Assembly (NCBI GenBank): GCA_015062535.1
Contig: SUUK01000002.1
Coordinates: 224,724 to 288,723, forward strand
Source: Alphaproteobacteria bacterium
Lineage (GTDB): Bacteria; Pseudomonadota; Alphaproteobacteria; RF32; CAG-239
Length of the DNA: 64,000 nt
Direction of reading: 5' to 3'
The notes under the pieces were generated by a model that searched no databases, had not been told where the DNA came from, and saw only the letters and a program-made list of their open reading frames with translations. The position numbers and the translations under genes were made by a program. The first letter of the stretch is position 1. Each line of letters opens with the position of its first letter. Shown here in pieces: positions 45,935-57,483 of this stretch.

Positions 45935-48091
45935 ATGGCTAAAGCAAATAAAAAAGAAAATTATCTTCAATATGAAAAAAAGGAAATACTTGAAAGTATT
46001 CATAAAATTAGAAATCGATTAGATAAAAAGCGTAAAGAAGAATTAGCTAATGAAGCCCCAAAAGAAGAAACAGTTTTTTCGATGGTTCGTAGTGTTTTTT
46101 CTTTTGCCTTAAAAAAATCTAAAAAAGAAACTATGAAATATGTTAGCTCAAAAGTGGCTGAGTCCGTTTTTAAAGGGGCTGGACCATATAGTGGTAAATT
46201 GTTATATGGAAGTTTGGGTAATTTGATATTAAAATCAGTAAATGCTATAAATTTTTGGTCAACAGCGAGTTTTGTTGCATTGGAAGCTATTCGAGGTAGA
46301 TTACAACATTTTTATGCAACCAAGGGTAAATTGCATGAAAAAGTTTTAACTGATAAATATAAAGATACAATGACAAGTAACTTATTTGGAGATTTGTTAC
46401 GTAATAAGTCTAGGCCTTATTTTAAAAAAAATGATTCAGCATCTTTATTTACAAATATTAATTCTATAGCTTCTAGTAAAGCATCGCTTTTGACTAGTAG
46501 TGTAAATTTAGGATCAGAGATTTTAGTTTTTTGTATGGCAACAGGTAGTATGATGCTTGTTTCTCCAAAATTGGCTGGTGCTGTTTTGGGTGTTACGATT
46601 GTTGCGGATAGATTTGAAAAATATATGAATGCTCGTTTAAGAAAAAGTAAAAGTAGAGCTCAAACTTGGTCTAATAAAATGGGAAGTGAAAATAGAGATT
46701 CTGTAACAAATGCGACATTAGTGCAAGAAGTTACAAAGGTAGATGAAGAATCTCGAAGAATAAAAATTAGACAAAGTAGGATGTCTGGTGTTTCTCAAAA
46801 AATTAATAAAGCACAAATGTTTAGTAGTTTAAAATTTAGAAGTGCAATTATTTTAGGAATGCAGGCGATAATTTCTTTTGCTGCTATTGTAGAAGTTATT
46901 GAAACTAAAGATATAGGACGTTTTGCGCTTATAAATAATGCAGCATGGCAAGCTTTAAATGCTGGAATTGGGTTATCGATGTATTATTCGGATATGCAAA
47001 AAATTGCACATCAAGTAATAGATACTGAGAAAAAATTAAAAACTCCAAAAGCTCTAGAAAGAGAAATTGGTAGAAAAAACTTAGATGAGAATGATACAAA
47101 AATTAGTGTTAGAAATGTTAGTTTTGCATATCCTAGGTTTGATGCTGTTACTAATATAGATATAAACAAAGAAGAAGGTGATACTATTGAAAGAGGAAAG
47201 TCTGCATTAAAAAATATTAGTGTAGATTTTGATAGAGGTCAATTAACGTCAGTTATTGGTGAATCTGGTGGTGGTAAGTCTACATTAGTGAATCTTATAA
47301 GACATGATTATGATGTAGAGAGCGGTGAAATCTATATTGGTGATAAAGAAATTAGAACTGTTTCTGATGAAGAATTAAATGGGCAAATTTCTTTTGTGGA
47401 TCAAAATGTACAATTTTTTAATCAGTCAATAAAATACAATTTAAGATATTACAATGAAAATGCTACAGATGAAGAAATTTGGGAAGTTTTAGAAAAAGTT
47501 TGCCTAAAAGATACTATTTTAGAAAAATTTGAAAAAGGATTAGATCATAATATTGGGTTTGCTGGAAAAGAGTTATCTGGAGGTCAAAGGCAAAGATTAG
47601 CTTTAGCAAGGGCAATTTTGTGTGATAAACCAATTGTTATTATGGATGAGCCTACAATAGGTTTGGATCCAGAAACGAGTTATAGTTTAATGAATACTAT
47701 AAAAGAATTGTCTAAAGAAAAAACTATTATATTGGTTACACACAATCCAGCAGAAATAGCGCTGTCTGATAGAGTTGTGATGATTGATAAAGGTCGCTTA
47801 ATAGCAGATGGAAGTCCTTTAGAACTTGTCGAAAAAGGATGTTTGGATTCTGTTTTAACTAAAAAAGGTATTGAAAGCTATGAAGAACTTTATGATGGGG
47901 TTTGCAAAAAATTAAAAGAACGTGAATTAATTGAAAATATTTTTGCTAGCGAAGAAGAAAAGCCTTTGAGTGATGAAGCCTTACAAGAAAAGCGTAAATT
48001 TTTAGAAGAGAAAAGAGATAAATATATACACACAAGGAAAATACAAATCTTATCTCAAAAAACGATGAGAAAAAAGAAAAATGGTAGGTGA
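45935..48091 (+). CDS. Atypical ABC transporter, fused TMD and ATPase
   Basis: A 718-residue half-transporter. The ATPase at about 345-600 has Walker A GESGGGKST, signature ELSGGQRQ, Walker B IVIMDEPTIGLD and switch His in LVTHNPAE. The membrane part is weakly hydrophobic: only a few clear spans (around 190-225 and 300-325), with a long charged N-terminus. About 70 residues of basic and acidic helix trail the ATPase. It is co-directional with mutS and converges with the exporter pair. ATG 45935 follows GCAGGAGG. Substrate unknown. Confidence 0.88.
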   Translation: MAKANKKENYLQYEKKEILESIHKIRNRLDKKRKEELANEAPKEETVFSMVRSVFSFALKKSKKETMKYVSSKVAESVFKGAGPYSGKLLYGSLGNLILKSVNAINFWSTASFVALEAIRGRLQHFYATKGKLHEKVLTDKYKDTMTSNLFGDLLRNKSRPYFKKNDSASLFTNINSIASSKASLLTSSVNLGSEILVFCMATGSMMLVSPKLAGAVLGVTIVADRFEKYMNARLRKSKSRAQTWSNKMGSENRDSVTNATLVQEVTKVDEESRRIKIRQSRMSGVSQKINKAQMFSSLKFRSAIILGMQAIISFAAIVEVIETKDIGRFALINNAAWQALNAGIGLSMYYSDMQKIAHQVIDTEKKLKTPKALEREIGRKNLDENDTKISVRNVSFAYPRFDAVTNIDINKEEGDTIERGKSALKNISVDFDRGQLTSVIGESGGGKSTLVNLIRHDYDVESGEIYIGDKEIRTVSDEELNGQISFVDQNVQFFNQSIKYNLRYYNENATDEEIWEVLEKVCLKDTILEKFEKGLDHNIGFAGKELSGGQRQRLALARAILCDKPIVIMDEPTIGLDPETSYSLMNTIKELSKEKTIILVTHNPAEIALSDRVVMIDKGRLIADGSPLELVEKGCLDSVLTKKGIESYEELYDGVCKKLKERELIENIFASEEEKPLSDEALQEKRKFLEEKRDKYIHTRKIQILSQKTMRKKKNGR

Positions 48092-48097
48092 TATTTG

Positions 48098-49837
48098 TTA
48101 TAAATAGCCTTCGGTTTGGAGTTTATAAAGATGGTAGAAAGTGCCATCTTTATTTTTTAGGAGCTCTTTGATTGTGCCTTCTTCTATGATTTTGCCATTG
48201 TCAAGAACGATGATTCTATCCATGTTTTTTAAGGTTGATAGGCGGTGGGCAATGGCGATTACGGTTTTGTTTTTCATAATGTTTGAAAGGGCTTTTTCTA
48301 TGGCAAGCTCCGAATCGCTATCAAGAGCTGAGGTTGCTTCATCAAGGATTAAAATTGGAGTATTTTTTAAGATACTTTGAGCAATAGAGATGCGTTGGCG
48401 CTCTCCACCTGAAAGCTTTACTCCACGCTCGCCTATAATACTATCGTAACTTAAAGGCATTTTTTCTATTGTGTCATGAATGTGGGCTAGTTTGCAGGCA
48501 TTTATGATGTCGTCAAAGGTGGCGTTTTTGCTGGCAAATTTTAGGTTATCCATAATTGAGCGATTAAATAAGCAAGGCTCTTGTGAGATTAGGGATATAT
48601 TTTGATGAAGTGAAAAGAGGGTTGTTTTTGAGATATCTTGGTTTGAGATTAAGATTTTTCCTTTGTTTAAGTTATATGAACGAAGGATTAATTTTATTAA
48701 GGTTGATTTACCACTACCTGACAAACCGACTAGACCTACTTTTTCGTTTGGTTTGATAGAAAGATTTAGGTTATTAAATAATGGTTTGTCTTTGGAGTAT
48801 TGGAAGGACACATTCTTAAAACAAATAGAATTGTCTTTTAGTTTAAGCTTTTTGGCATTTGGGATATCTTTTATTTCAAATGGCTGATATAGTAGTTCTA
48901 GAGCATCATCTATGGAGGCTTTAATAGAGATTATTTCACCAATTAAGTGTGCAGTTTGTTCTATATGGTCATTTAGACGCATGGAAAGAGTTGTAGCTAG
49001 TATAATATGTTCTAAAGATAGGTTTTGGTAGTAGTAAAAAGCAATTATGACTGCTAAATTTAGTACCATAAATAAGGTAATTAATAAGGTATTTTGAAGA
49101 TTGGAGATACCTCTTACATGTGCTTCTTTTTGGCGGGCTCGTATGTAGATGTTTGCTTGATTACGGAGTTTCTTTTTTTCATGATAAAGTGATGATGTTG
49201 ATTTTACTAATCTTGCATTAGCAATAGAATCAACTAATATTCCCATTATTTTGGAGTTTTCATTACTTCTTACTTTAACATAACTTTTTACTTTTTGAAG
49301 GACTTTGTATGTGATAGATAAATTTATAACGCTTAAAATAAATAAAATACCACAAAGTAGAGGTGAAATATTATAAAAAATGAAAAAAGTTACAACAAAA
49401 GTACTTAAATTTGGTAATATATAAGCTCTTATTTGACCAAATAATTGACACATTGAATTAACGAGGTTTCCGGTTTTGCCTAAAATTACACCACTTTGGT
49501 TTATATCAAAAAAGTTTGGTGAATGAGAGTGATTGTGAGCAAACATGGTATTATGTAGAGACATTTGGTAGCGGATTTTTACCCTTGCATCAATTTTAAT
49601 GCGAATGTAGTTAATAAAGTCTATGACTATTTGAATAAGGGCAAAGATTATTATGTATGATAAAAGGGTTGAGTTAAAAGAGTTGCTTAAATCTTTTGCA
49701 ATAAAATTCAATATTTTGGCATAATAAATATGTGCAAAAGATGAAAGAGCATCTGGAAGCAATGCTAAAATTGAGGAAGTGATAAAAAACAATTTGCATT
49801 TTTTTACGATAGAGATGAAAAATTTATAGATGTTCAT
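48098..49837 (-). CDS. ABC exporter subunit B (TMD-ATPase)
   Basis: A 579-residue type IV exporter half. Six membrane helices precede an ATPase with GLSGSGKST, LSGGERQR, ILILDEATSALD and IAHRLSTL. It starts 3 bp after its partner at 49840 and is very similar to it, so the two probably form a heterodimer. AAGGAGA is inside the upstream gene. Drug, lipid or peptide export is typical; the cargo is unknown. Confidence 0.92.
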   Translation of the reverse strand: MNIYKFFISIVKKCKLFFITSSILALLPDALSSFAHIYYAKILNFIAKDLSNSFNSTLLSYIIIFALIQIVIDFINYIRIKIDARVKIRYQMSLHNTMFAHNHSHSPNFFDINQSGVILGKTGNLVNSMCQLFGQIRAYILPNLSTFVVTFFIFYNISPLLCGILFILSVINLSITYKVLQKVKSYVKVRSNENSKIMGILVDSIANARLVKSTSSLYHEKKKLRNQANIYIRARQKEAHVRGISNLQNTLLITLFMVLNLAVIIAFYYYQNLSLEHIILATTLSMRLNDHIEQTAHLIGEIISIKASIDDALELLYQPFEIKDIPNAKKLKLKDNSICFKNVSFQYSKDKPLFNNLNLSIKPNEKVGLVGLSGSGKSTLIKLILRSYNLNKGKILISNQDISKTTLFSLHQNISLISQEPCLFNRSIMDNLKFASKNATFDDIINACKLAHIHDTIEKMPLSYDSIIGERGVKLSGGERQRISIAQSILKNTPILILDEATSALDSDSELAIEKALSNIMKNKTVIAIAHRLSTLKNMDRIIVLDNGKIIEEGTIKELLKNKDGTFYHLYKLQTEGYL

Positions 49838-49839
49838 AA

Positions 49840-51606
49840 TTATTTATCTCCTTTTTGAGTATTAATGTTTAAGTAGCCATCTGCTTGGAGAGAGTAGAAG
49901 TGCTTAAAAGTACTTTTTTTCTTCTTTAAGAGATTTTGAGGTGTATCGTCTTCTATTATTTTTCCATTATCAAGGACGATTATTCTATCCATTGAGCGAA
50001 GAGTTGATAGGCGGTGAGCTATGGCAATTACCGTTTTGTTGTTCATTAGATTTGAAAGTGCTTGTTGAATAGCAATTTCTGCCTCGCTGTCTAGAGCAGA
50101 GGTTGCTTCATCTAGGATTAAAATAGGAGCATCTTGGAGAATAGCTCGAGCTATGGCAATACGTTGGCGTTCGCCACCAGAAAGAAGTATGCCTCGTTCT
50201 CCTACAATACTATCGTAGCCGTTTTTTAGTTCCATAATGGTATCATGAATGTGGGCAAGTTTGCAGGCATTGATAATTTCTTCATTTGATGCTTTGGGTT
50301 TGGTAATTTTTAGGTTTTCAAGCAAACTTCGGTTAAATAGGGTTACATCTTGTGGAACATAAGAGATATTTTTATGAAGTGAAAATTCGGTTATGTCTGA
50401 TATATCTTGATTGTCTATAAGAATTTTTCCTTTTTGTGGAACATAAGAGCGAAGAAGAAGATTAATTAAACTTGATTTACCGGAACCGGATAAACCAACA
50501 AGCCCTACTTTTTGATATGGTTTTATAGATAATTTCAAGTTTTTGAAAACTTCTTTTTCTTTGATGTATGAAAAAGTTATATCTTGATATTCAATAGATG
50601 GTGATTTTATTTTTAAGGCATAGGCATTTTCTTTGTCTTTTATTTCTATTGGTTTATAGATTAAGTCTATATTTGATTTTAGTTCACCTAAATCTTGAAA
50701 GAAAGATGTAGAAACTCTTGATAAATTACCTAGCTCAGAAAGTAGCATATTTATGGCACTAAAAGAAAAATATGCTAAACCTAAATTTAAGTTATCATAA
50801 ATAGCAAAATAAATGATGGCAAAATAGCAAGAGATTGTAAATATAGTTTCTGTAAATCCTAGAATAAAAGTTGATGAAGCACGATTATTTTCGCACTCAT
50901 AAGTGGAATGAAGATATTTTTTTAAGATTTTGAACGCATTAATCTTTTCAGAAAATATAGAGCCTGTGTATTTTACGAGTTTGTAGTTTGTGATACTATC
51001 TGTATTAAATGCAATATAGTCTTTTTCTAATTTTCCACGTGTAGCCCATAAATTATGAATAGTTTTACCTAATTTTTTGATGATTAAATAAAAGGGAATT
51101 GACAATATTATAATTGTAAGGGCAAGTTTGGGGCAGCTATTGCCAATAATTGAAAAGGCAAAAATAAAGTTAATGATTGGGCGAATTAAACCAAAAAGTA
51201 AGACCGTTGATAGATAGTTAAATGTGCTAGAGGCAGAAGTAATGGCAGTTGAGATACGGCCAGTCATTTCATCATCAAAATAACGAGTGTTATGGTGGTG
51301 AACATGATTAAACATTTCTAGAGTTATGTTGAAGGTAAATGTTGATTCTGCATCAATCTTTATGGTACTTAAAAAATATTGATTGATAGCTTGAAGCACT
51401 TTTAAGATGATAAATAAAATAAACCAAAATAAAATGCTATCTATGGCAAGTGATTTTGTTTCTATACTAAAACAGTTTATGATTTTAGATGTTACGTATG
51501 GGGTTATGCTTAAAGCTATGGAAGCTAGTATAAAGCTCAAGGCATAAGGGATAAATAAGTGTTTTAATTTTTTGATATTAGTAAAAATAAGTTTTGTTAA
51601 ATTCAT
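49840..51606 (-). CDS. ABC exporter subunit A (TMD-ATPase)
   Basis: The partner of the 48098 gene, 588 residues from ATG 51606 (AGGAC upstream; a start at 51651 is less likely). Six membrane helices, ATPase with GLSGSGKSS, LSGGERQR, ILILDEATSALD and a dimer D-loop. Both subunits retain the Walker B Glu, so both sites may be active, unlike asymmetric heterodimers. The two proteins share a C-terminal end (GYL), consistent with an old duplication. Confidence 0.9.
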   Translation of the reverse strand: MNLTKLIFTNIKKLKHLFIPYALSFILASIALSITPYVTSKIINCFSIETKSLAIDSILFWFILFIILKVLQAINQYFLSTIKIDAESTFTFNITLEMFNHVHHHNTRYFDDEMTGRISTAITSASSTFNYLSTVLLFGLIRPIINFIFAFSIIGNSCPKLALTIIILSIPFYLIIKKLGKTIHNLWATRGKLEKDYIAFNTDSITNYKLVKYTGSIFSEKINAFKILKKYLHSTYECENNRASSTFILGFTETIFTISCYFAIIYFAIYDNLNLGLAYFSFSAINMLLSELGNLSRVSTSFFQDLGELKSNIDLIYKPIEIKDKENAYALKIKSPSIEYQDITFSYIKEKEVFKNLKLSIKPYQKVGLVGLSGSGKSSLINLLLRSYVPQKGKILIDNQDISDITEFSLHKNISYVPQDVTLFNRSLLENLKITKPKASNEEIINACKLAHIHDTIMELKNGYDSIVGERGILLSGGERQRIAIARAILQDAPILILDEATSALDSEAEIAIQQALSNLMNNKTVIAIAHRLSTLRSMDRIIVLDNGKIIEDDTPQNLLKKKKSTFKHFYSLQADGYLNINTQKGDK

Positions 51607-51736
51607 AAGTATAGTCCTAATTATTATTTTTAATAAGGCGGATAATATCACAAAATTGTGGTATAGTCAACTTTAAAAATGTGGGGAATTTTTTTTTAAG
51701 GTTGCAGTTTATTGGTTTTCGAAATAGTGTAGGGAT

Positions 51737-52747
51737 ATGAAGAGGATTTTATTTATAGTATTGTTTTTGATATGTGTTGCAGGAGGCTGGCTTCTTTTTG
51801 CAAATAGGCTTGATTATAATAAAATAGTTTTGGTTTTGCCATCATCAAACAGAGCGTCTTCTCCATATTTTTATAAAAAAGATGGTGATTTCTTTTTAGC
51901 TAATGATTTGAAACTTGGATTTGAAAAGCTTGGATATGAAGTAGAGTATAGGTTTAGAGAAGACTATGATGATTTAAGGCTTAAAAATGCAGGTAATGTA
52001 ATTTATTTTAAGGGATATTATAATTTTGAGAAATTGCCGATTGATGATAAAAAAGGGCGAAAAACTATTTTATATGTATATTATTTAGAGGGGTTGCATC
52101 CTAAGATATTAGGTGAGGTAGATGCGGTGGCTAGCGCTTCTAAGCGGTTTATTGAAGAATATGTCTTGGGCAATGGTTATAAAGGGCAATATATTCCTCA
52201 ATATACCAACAAAGAGCGTTTTAAGGATGCAAATAGTGAAATAGGTAAACAATTTGAAGTGTTGTTTGTGGGTTCTGACCATACAGGTAAAGGGCGCAAA
52301 AGTGTAGATTATGCTTTGATGGCAAATGCGAATTTAAGTGTTTTTGGTAAGTTTTGGGATAAAAGCTTAGGACGAGATGTACTAAAAGGTAGTTATATTG
52401 ATAATGACGAGTTGTATAAATATTATGGAAATGCCAAAATTGTTTTAAATGATCATAGAAAAGATATGGCATATTGGGGATTTGTTTCTAATAGAATTTA
52501 TGACGTGAGTGCTAGTGGCGGATTTGTTTTTACAGATTATGTTAAAGAAATTGAAGTTGAATATGGCGATAGCATTGTGATGTATAAAAATAAAGAAGAA
52601 TTCAAAGAAAAACTAGAGTATTATTTAGAACATGAAGATGAACGTAAAACTCTTGCTAGGAAGGCTCAAAAAATTACGCTAGAGAAGTTTACCAACGAAG
52701 TTGCGGCTAAAAAATTTGTAGAAATCTTTAAAAATATAAAAAAATAG
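51737..52747 (+). CDS. Membrane-anchored CgeB-like glycosyltransferase
   Basis: A 336-residue GT-B type glycosyltransferase. Residues 4-22 form an N-terminal anchor, unlike most members. VLFVGSDHTGKGRKSVDYAL and the C-terminal GFVSNRIYDVSASGGFVFTD (donor-binding region) and EEFKEKLEYYLEHEDERKTLARKA match the CgeB/Glyco_trans_1_2 group. The ATG has AGGGA too close to be ideal. It is divergent from the exporter pair; a shared envelope role is possible. Confidence 0.85.
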   Translation: MKRILFIVLFLICVAGGWLLFANRLDYNKIVLVLPSSNRASSPYFYKKDGDFFLANDLKLGFEKLGYEVEYRFREDYDDLRLKNAGNVIYFKGYYNFEKLPIDDKKGRKTILYVYYLEGLHPKILGEVDAVASASKRFIEEYVLGNGYKGQYIPQYTNKERFKDANSEIGKQFEVLFVGSDHTGKGRKSVDYALMANANLSVFGKFWDKSLGRDVLKGSYIDNDELYKYYGNAKIVLNDHRKDMAYWGFVSNRIYDVSASGGFVFTDYVKEIEVEYGDSIVMYKNKEEFKEKLEYYLEHEDERKTLARKAQKITLEKFTNEVAAKKFVEIFKNIKK

Positions 52748-52836
52748 AAAAATATTTTTAATATCGCTTGATTTTTTTTAAACTAAACACTAACTAAAGT
52801 ATTAGTTGTAATAAACTTAATTTGTAGGAGTTGTAA

Positions 52837-53127
52837 ATGATAGTTAAACCATTAAGAGAAAATATCTTAATCAAAAGAGTAGAAGAAGAAAATAAAACTG
52901 CTGGTGGAATTATTTTACCAGATACAGCAAAAGAAAAACCAAGTGAAGGAACGGTTATTGCTGTTGGTGAGGGACGAGTTACTACAGATGGTAGAGTATT
53001 GCCTATGAGCGTTAAAGTAGGTGATGTTGTTTTATTTAGTAAATGGACTGGAACTGAAGTTAAAGTTGATGGTGAGCCTTGCTTAATTATTAAAGAAGGC
53101 GATATTTTAGCCATTATTGAAAGATAA
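52837..53127 (+). CDS. groES: Co-chaperonin GroES
   Basis: The 96-residue lid of the GroEL chamber. The mobile loop is EENKTAGGIILPDTAKEKPSEG (split as EENKTAGGIILPD and TAKEKPSEG), and GEPCLIIKEGDILAII is the usual end. TAGGAG precedes the ATG. The upstream gap (52748-52836) has no CIRCE element; control by RpoH or constitutive transcription is more likely. Confidence 0.98.
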   Translation: MIVKPLRENILIKRVEEENKTAGGIILPDTAKEKPSEGTVIAVGEGRVTTDGRVLPMSVKVGDVVLFSKWTGTEVKVDGEPCLIIKEGDILAIIER

Positions 53128-53146
53128 GTTTTAGAAAGGAAAATAA

Positions 53147-54796
<1,650 letters not shown>

Positions 54797-54817
54797 TTTA
54801 GAGCTATATTATAAGCT

Positions 54818-54847
54818 GAGCGGCACGAAAGTGTCGCTCTTTTTTTG
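54818..54847 (+). terminator. Terminator of groES-groEL
   Basis: GAGCGGCAC/GTGTCGCTC stem with GAAA tetraloop and T-run. Confidence 0.95.
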
Positions 54848-54848
54848 C

Positions 54849-56645
54849 TTAAAAGTTTAATTTTATACCAAAAAGAGTTTCTTTGTTATCATGAAAATCG
54901 GTGTTAAAGGTTTGATGTTTTGCATAGAGATTAAGATTGTTATTTATGCTATATGATGCTTCTAGAGAATATGTTTCACCCTTGGTTTGGTGTGTAGTTG
55001 TGTAGTTTTTTTGGATATATGAATGGAGGCGAAATTTTGATTTGTTATAATAAAAACCGCCTTTTAGTGCAAAACCAATGTAGCCATTTTCTTTTAGCCC
55101 GCCACCATATGAAGCGTTAGGCACTGTCATTACATAAATTAATGCATTTTTAGTTAAATTATAGGCTTCACCAACACCTGTTTCTAGTTTGAGGGCAAGA
55201 GTGTCTTTGTTTGTTTTGGGATTAAATACTTCTTTTAAGCCAAAATTTATATCATAAGAAAATGGGCTAAACATAACATTTTTGCCATTTAGTGATTTTA
55301 TGGAAAGAATGTTTAGTTCGCTTAAGGTGTATTTATCGTCATTGTCAAGGTGTCGAATCTTTGTTTCTAATACATTAATTTCTGCGCCGTCTAGTAGTCC
55401 ATAGCTATTTTCTAATAAGTCATTATATGCAGGTTTTAAGGCTATTTCTTGGAAAAAGTTACCATTTTTTGAACCAATTGAAAAGCTTATACTATGTTCT
55501 TTATGTGAAAAAAGAGGGTTTTGACCAGTTTTTAGGTCTTCAAAGTATAAATTATTATCGTTTATTTGGCTTCGCTGTTTTAAGAGGTCAAAACTTTTTT
55601 TGCGATAATTTTTTAGTTCAAGATTTCCTTCTACATATTGGTATTGGATGTATTGGTAAGCTGTTTCTAATACATCTGACTTTTCGCTATCTTTAAGGGG
55701 TGTGAGGTTTATGTTATTGTTTTTTATAATATCAACTAGAGCTTTTTTTTGCGCTGTATTCATTTGATTATAGCGATGATTTAATTTTGACTGGCGAGAA
55801 GGTCTGTAATTGGTGTTTTTTATGAGTTTTTCATTATTTACAGCCTTTAGGGTAGATAGGGGGATGACGTGGGTTGTAAATTTGTCTTTTAAGTTTAGGG
55901 TTGGTCTTGTTGCTTCTAACATTGAAAGCAATATATATGAGCAATTTTTAGTAAAGAAATAGTAGCGAATCTTAGCTTGCTTTAGCTCCCACATTAGGGC
56001 TAAGAATAGCTCTTGTTCGGTTTTTGTTAAATCTAGCTCATATTCCCAAATATCTCTATTTTCGATATTGTTATATAAGTTAATTACATCATAATAAGGC
56101 TTTATGCCAAATGTACCATAATAGCCCCCATATAATCCTTTTATGGCATATAAAACACCTGTTTCATCACCGGTGTCTGCCCCAAAATTTGCACCATGTG
56201 CTAAGAGTTGTGAACCTTTTCTTTTGGTATCTATTCTAAAAAGTGTGTGCCCAAATAAAGACGATGGATTTGACATATAGGCGTTTGTAAAGAGCATTGT
56301 TATAGATTTTGCCTGTAAATCGTTTAAGTATTGTTGGTAATCTTTGCAATTATTAAGGTTGCCTTTAACTAGTCCTTTTTGCTTTAGATAAATAAATCGA
56401 GCTGGAAAATCACATTTTTTGGTGTTATTGGGAGTGTTAAATTGATTTATAGCTTCGTTTAATTCATCAAGAGGGGAATATCTGCCATTTGGGGTTAAAA
56501 AATATTCATTGTTTTCTACTAAAGATGTGTAGTTTTTATCATTTTTTTCGTAATGAAGTAGTTTTTGCCACTCGATAGGAGTTGTTGAGTTAGCAATATT
56601 TGGAATAAGTGTAATTAAGCATAAATAAATAAAAAAACGTTTCAT
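54849..56645 (-). CDS. Outer-membrane DUF4105 (Lnb-like) protein
   Basis: A 598-residue exported protein with a signal peptide (about residues 1-20). The N-terminal DUF4105 domain shows CDFPARFIYLKQ, SSLFGHTLFRID, HGANFGADTG and the C-terminal KNCSYILLSMLE (Cys). This family of periplasmic peptidase-like domains is often linked to an outer-membrane barrel. From about residue 375 the sequence alternates strands and turns (SFSIGSKNGNFF, LNLYAKHQTFNTDF) and ends in LNF with a terminal Phe, suggesting a beta-barrel. Function is unproven; processing of cell-wall or lipoprotein linkages is suggested for relatives. Confidence 0.8.
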   Translation of the reverse strand: MKRFFIYLCLITLIPNIANSTTPIEWQKLLHYEKNDKNYTSLVENNEYFLTPNGRYSPLDELNEAINQFNTPNNTKKCDFPARFIYLKQKGLVKGNLNNCKDYQQYLNDLQAKSITMLFTNAYMSNPSSLFGHTLFRIDTKRKGSQLLAHGANFGADTGDETGVLYAIKGLYGGYYGTFGIKPYYDVINLYNNIENRDIWEYELDLTKTEQELFLALMWELKQAKIRYYFFTKNCSYILLSMLEATRPTLNLKDKFTTHVIPLSTLKAVNNEKLIKNTNYRPSRQSKLNHRYNQMNTAQKKALVDIIKNNNINLTPLKDSEKSDVLETAYQYIQYQYVEGNLELKNYRKKSFDLLKQRSQINDNNLYFEDLKTGQNPLFSHKEHSISFSIGSKNGNFFQEIALKPAYNDLLENSYGLLDGAEINVLETKIRHLDNDDKYTLSELNILSIKSLNGKNVMFSPFSYDINFGLKEVFNPKTNKDTLALKLETGVGEAYNLTKNALIYVMTVPNASYGGGLKENGYIGFALKGGFYYNKSKFRLHSYIQKNYTTTHQTKGETYSLEASYSINNNLNLYAKHQTFNTDFHDNKETLFGIKLNF

Positions 56646-56656
56646 TTGTTTTTATT

Positions 56657-56690
56657 AAAAAGGGTGCAAAAAAAACTTTACACCCTTTTT
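56657..56690. terminator. Bidirectional terminator by the DUF3015 gene
   Basis: AAAAAGGGTG/CACCCTTTTT with a 14-nt loop. It ends the DUF3015 transcript on the minus strand. Confidence 0.85.
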
Positions 56691-56703
56691 TGTATCAAAA
56701 AAA

Positions 56704-57162
56704 TTAAGCGTTTGCTAATTCAATGATTTTTAATGTTAAATCAACTGCTTCAACATTTTCATCAACGAATAAGTATGCAAAGCTTTGTTGTGCTTTAAGA
56801 CCTAAATCTTTGCTATCAACATTTAAGATGCCAGCGATTGTTTCAATTGTTTCGCCTTGACCACGAGATGCATCCATAGCAAATTGTTCCATGTTGTTTT
56901 CAATAACAGCAAGAACGAGTTTGCCTGTTCCGCCAGTTACACGGCCGTTAGGGTCACAACCTGATGTACCAAGTGTAACACCAACTGTGTTTAAGAACAT
57001 AGAGTTAGTTGTCATAGCTAAAACTTGTGGAATGATACCAGAGTGACCTTTCCAAGCCATAGAACCAAGACCGCAACCACCTGTTGAGTCAATAGCAAAT
57101 GATGGAGTTGATATCATCATAACAGCACCTAAAACTGTGCTAAGTAGTAGAGATTTTTTCAT
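56704..57162 (-). CDS. DUF3015 family exported protein
   Basis: A 152-residue secreted protein with a signal peptide ending in PSFA. The mature start has GCGLGSMAWKGHSG, then MTTNSMFLNTVGVTLGTSGCDPNG, matching the DUF3015 pattern of two conserved Cys (probably a disulfide). It ends in a helical segment. Role unknown, probably periplasmic. CTCC-type AAGGAGA lies upstream. A 320-bp divergent gap separates it from greA. Confidence 0.85.
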   Translation of the reverse strand: MKKSLLLSTVLGAVMMISTPSFAIDSTGGCGLGSMAWKGHSGIIPQVLAMTTNSMFLNTVGVTLGTSGCDPNGRVTGGTGKLVLAVIENNMEQFAMDASRGQGETIETIAGILNVDSKDLGLKAQQSFAYLFVDENVEAVDLTLKIIELANA

Positions 57163-57483
57163 CTATTTTCTCCTTAAAATGTAATACGGTTTAATTTTAA
57201 CTTTTATAAAATGGTTGTATAGCACAAAGTTTAAGTAATTAACAGAAGTTAGAGTAATTTATTGATTATAAGATGTTTTTTTTGAGAGTTTAGAAATGTT
57301 TTTCACATTGAAATAAAAATATTACTTGATTTTTAAAATAATGGGTATTATAAGACTTCATAACTTAAATAGAGATTGTTGGCTGCTAGTATAAAAAAGG
57401 CAGTCAAATTTTTTCGAACTTTTTTAAAAAACAACGTACCCGCAAGTAATTTTGCGGAAAACATTATTTTTAGGAGAAGTAAA
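57163..57483. promoter_or_regulatory. Divergent region between DUF3015 and greA
   Basis: Holds both promoters. A hairpin CCGCAA/TTGCGG at 57440-57457 is in the greA leader. I see no further gene. Confidence 0.4.

Noticed and set aside
52748..52836. CIRCE operator before groES
   Set aside because: The TTAGCACTC-N9-GAGTGCTAA inverted repeat is absent; only a weak ACTAA/TTAGT pairing exists.
57376..57483. N-terminal extension of GreA
   Set aside because: GreA homology starts exactly at 57484, which has AGGAGAAG; the extension has no binding site.
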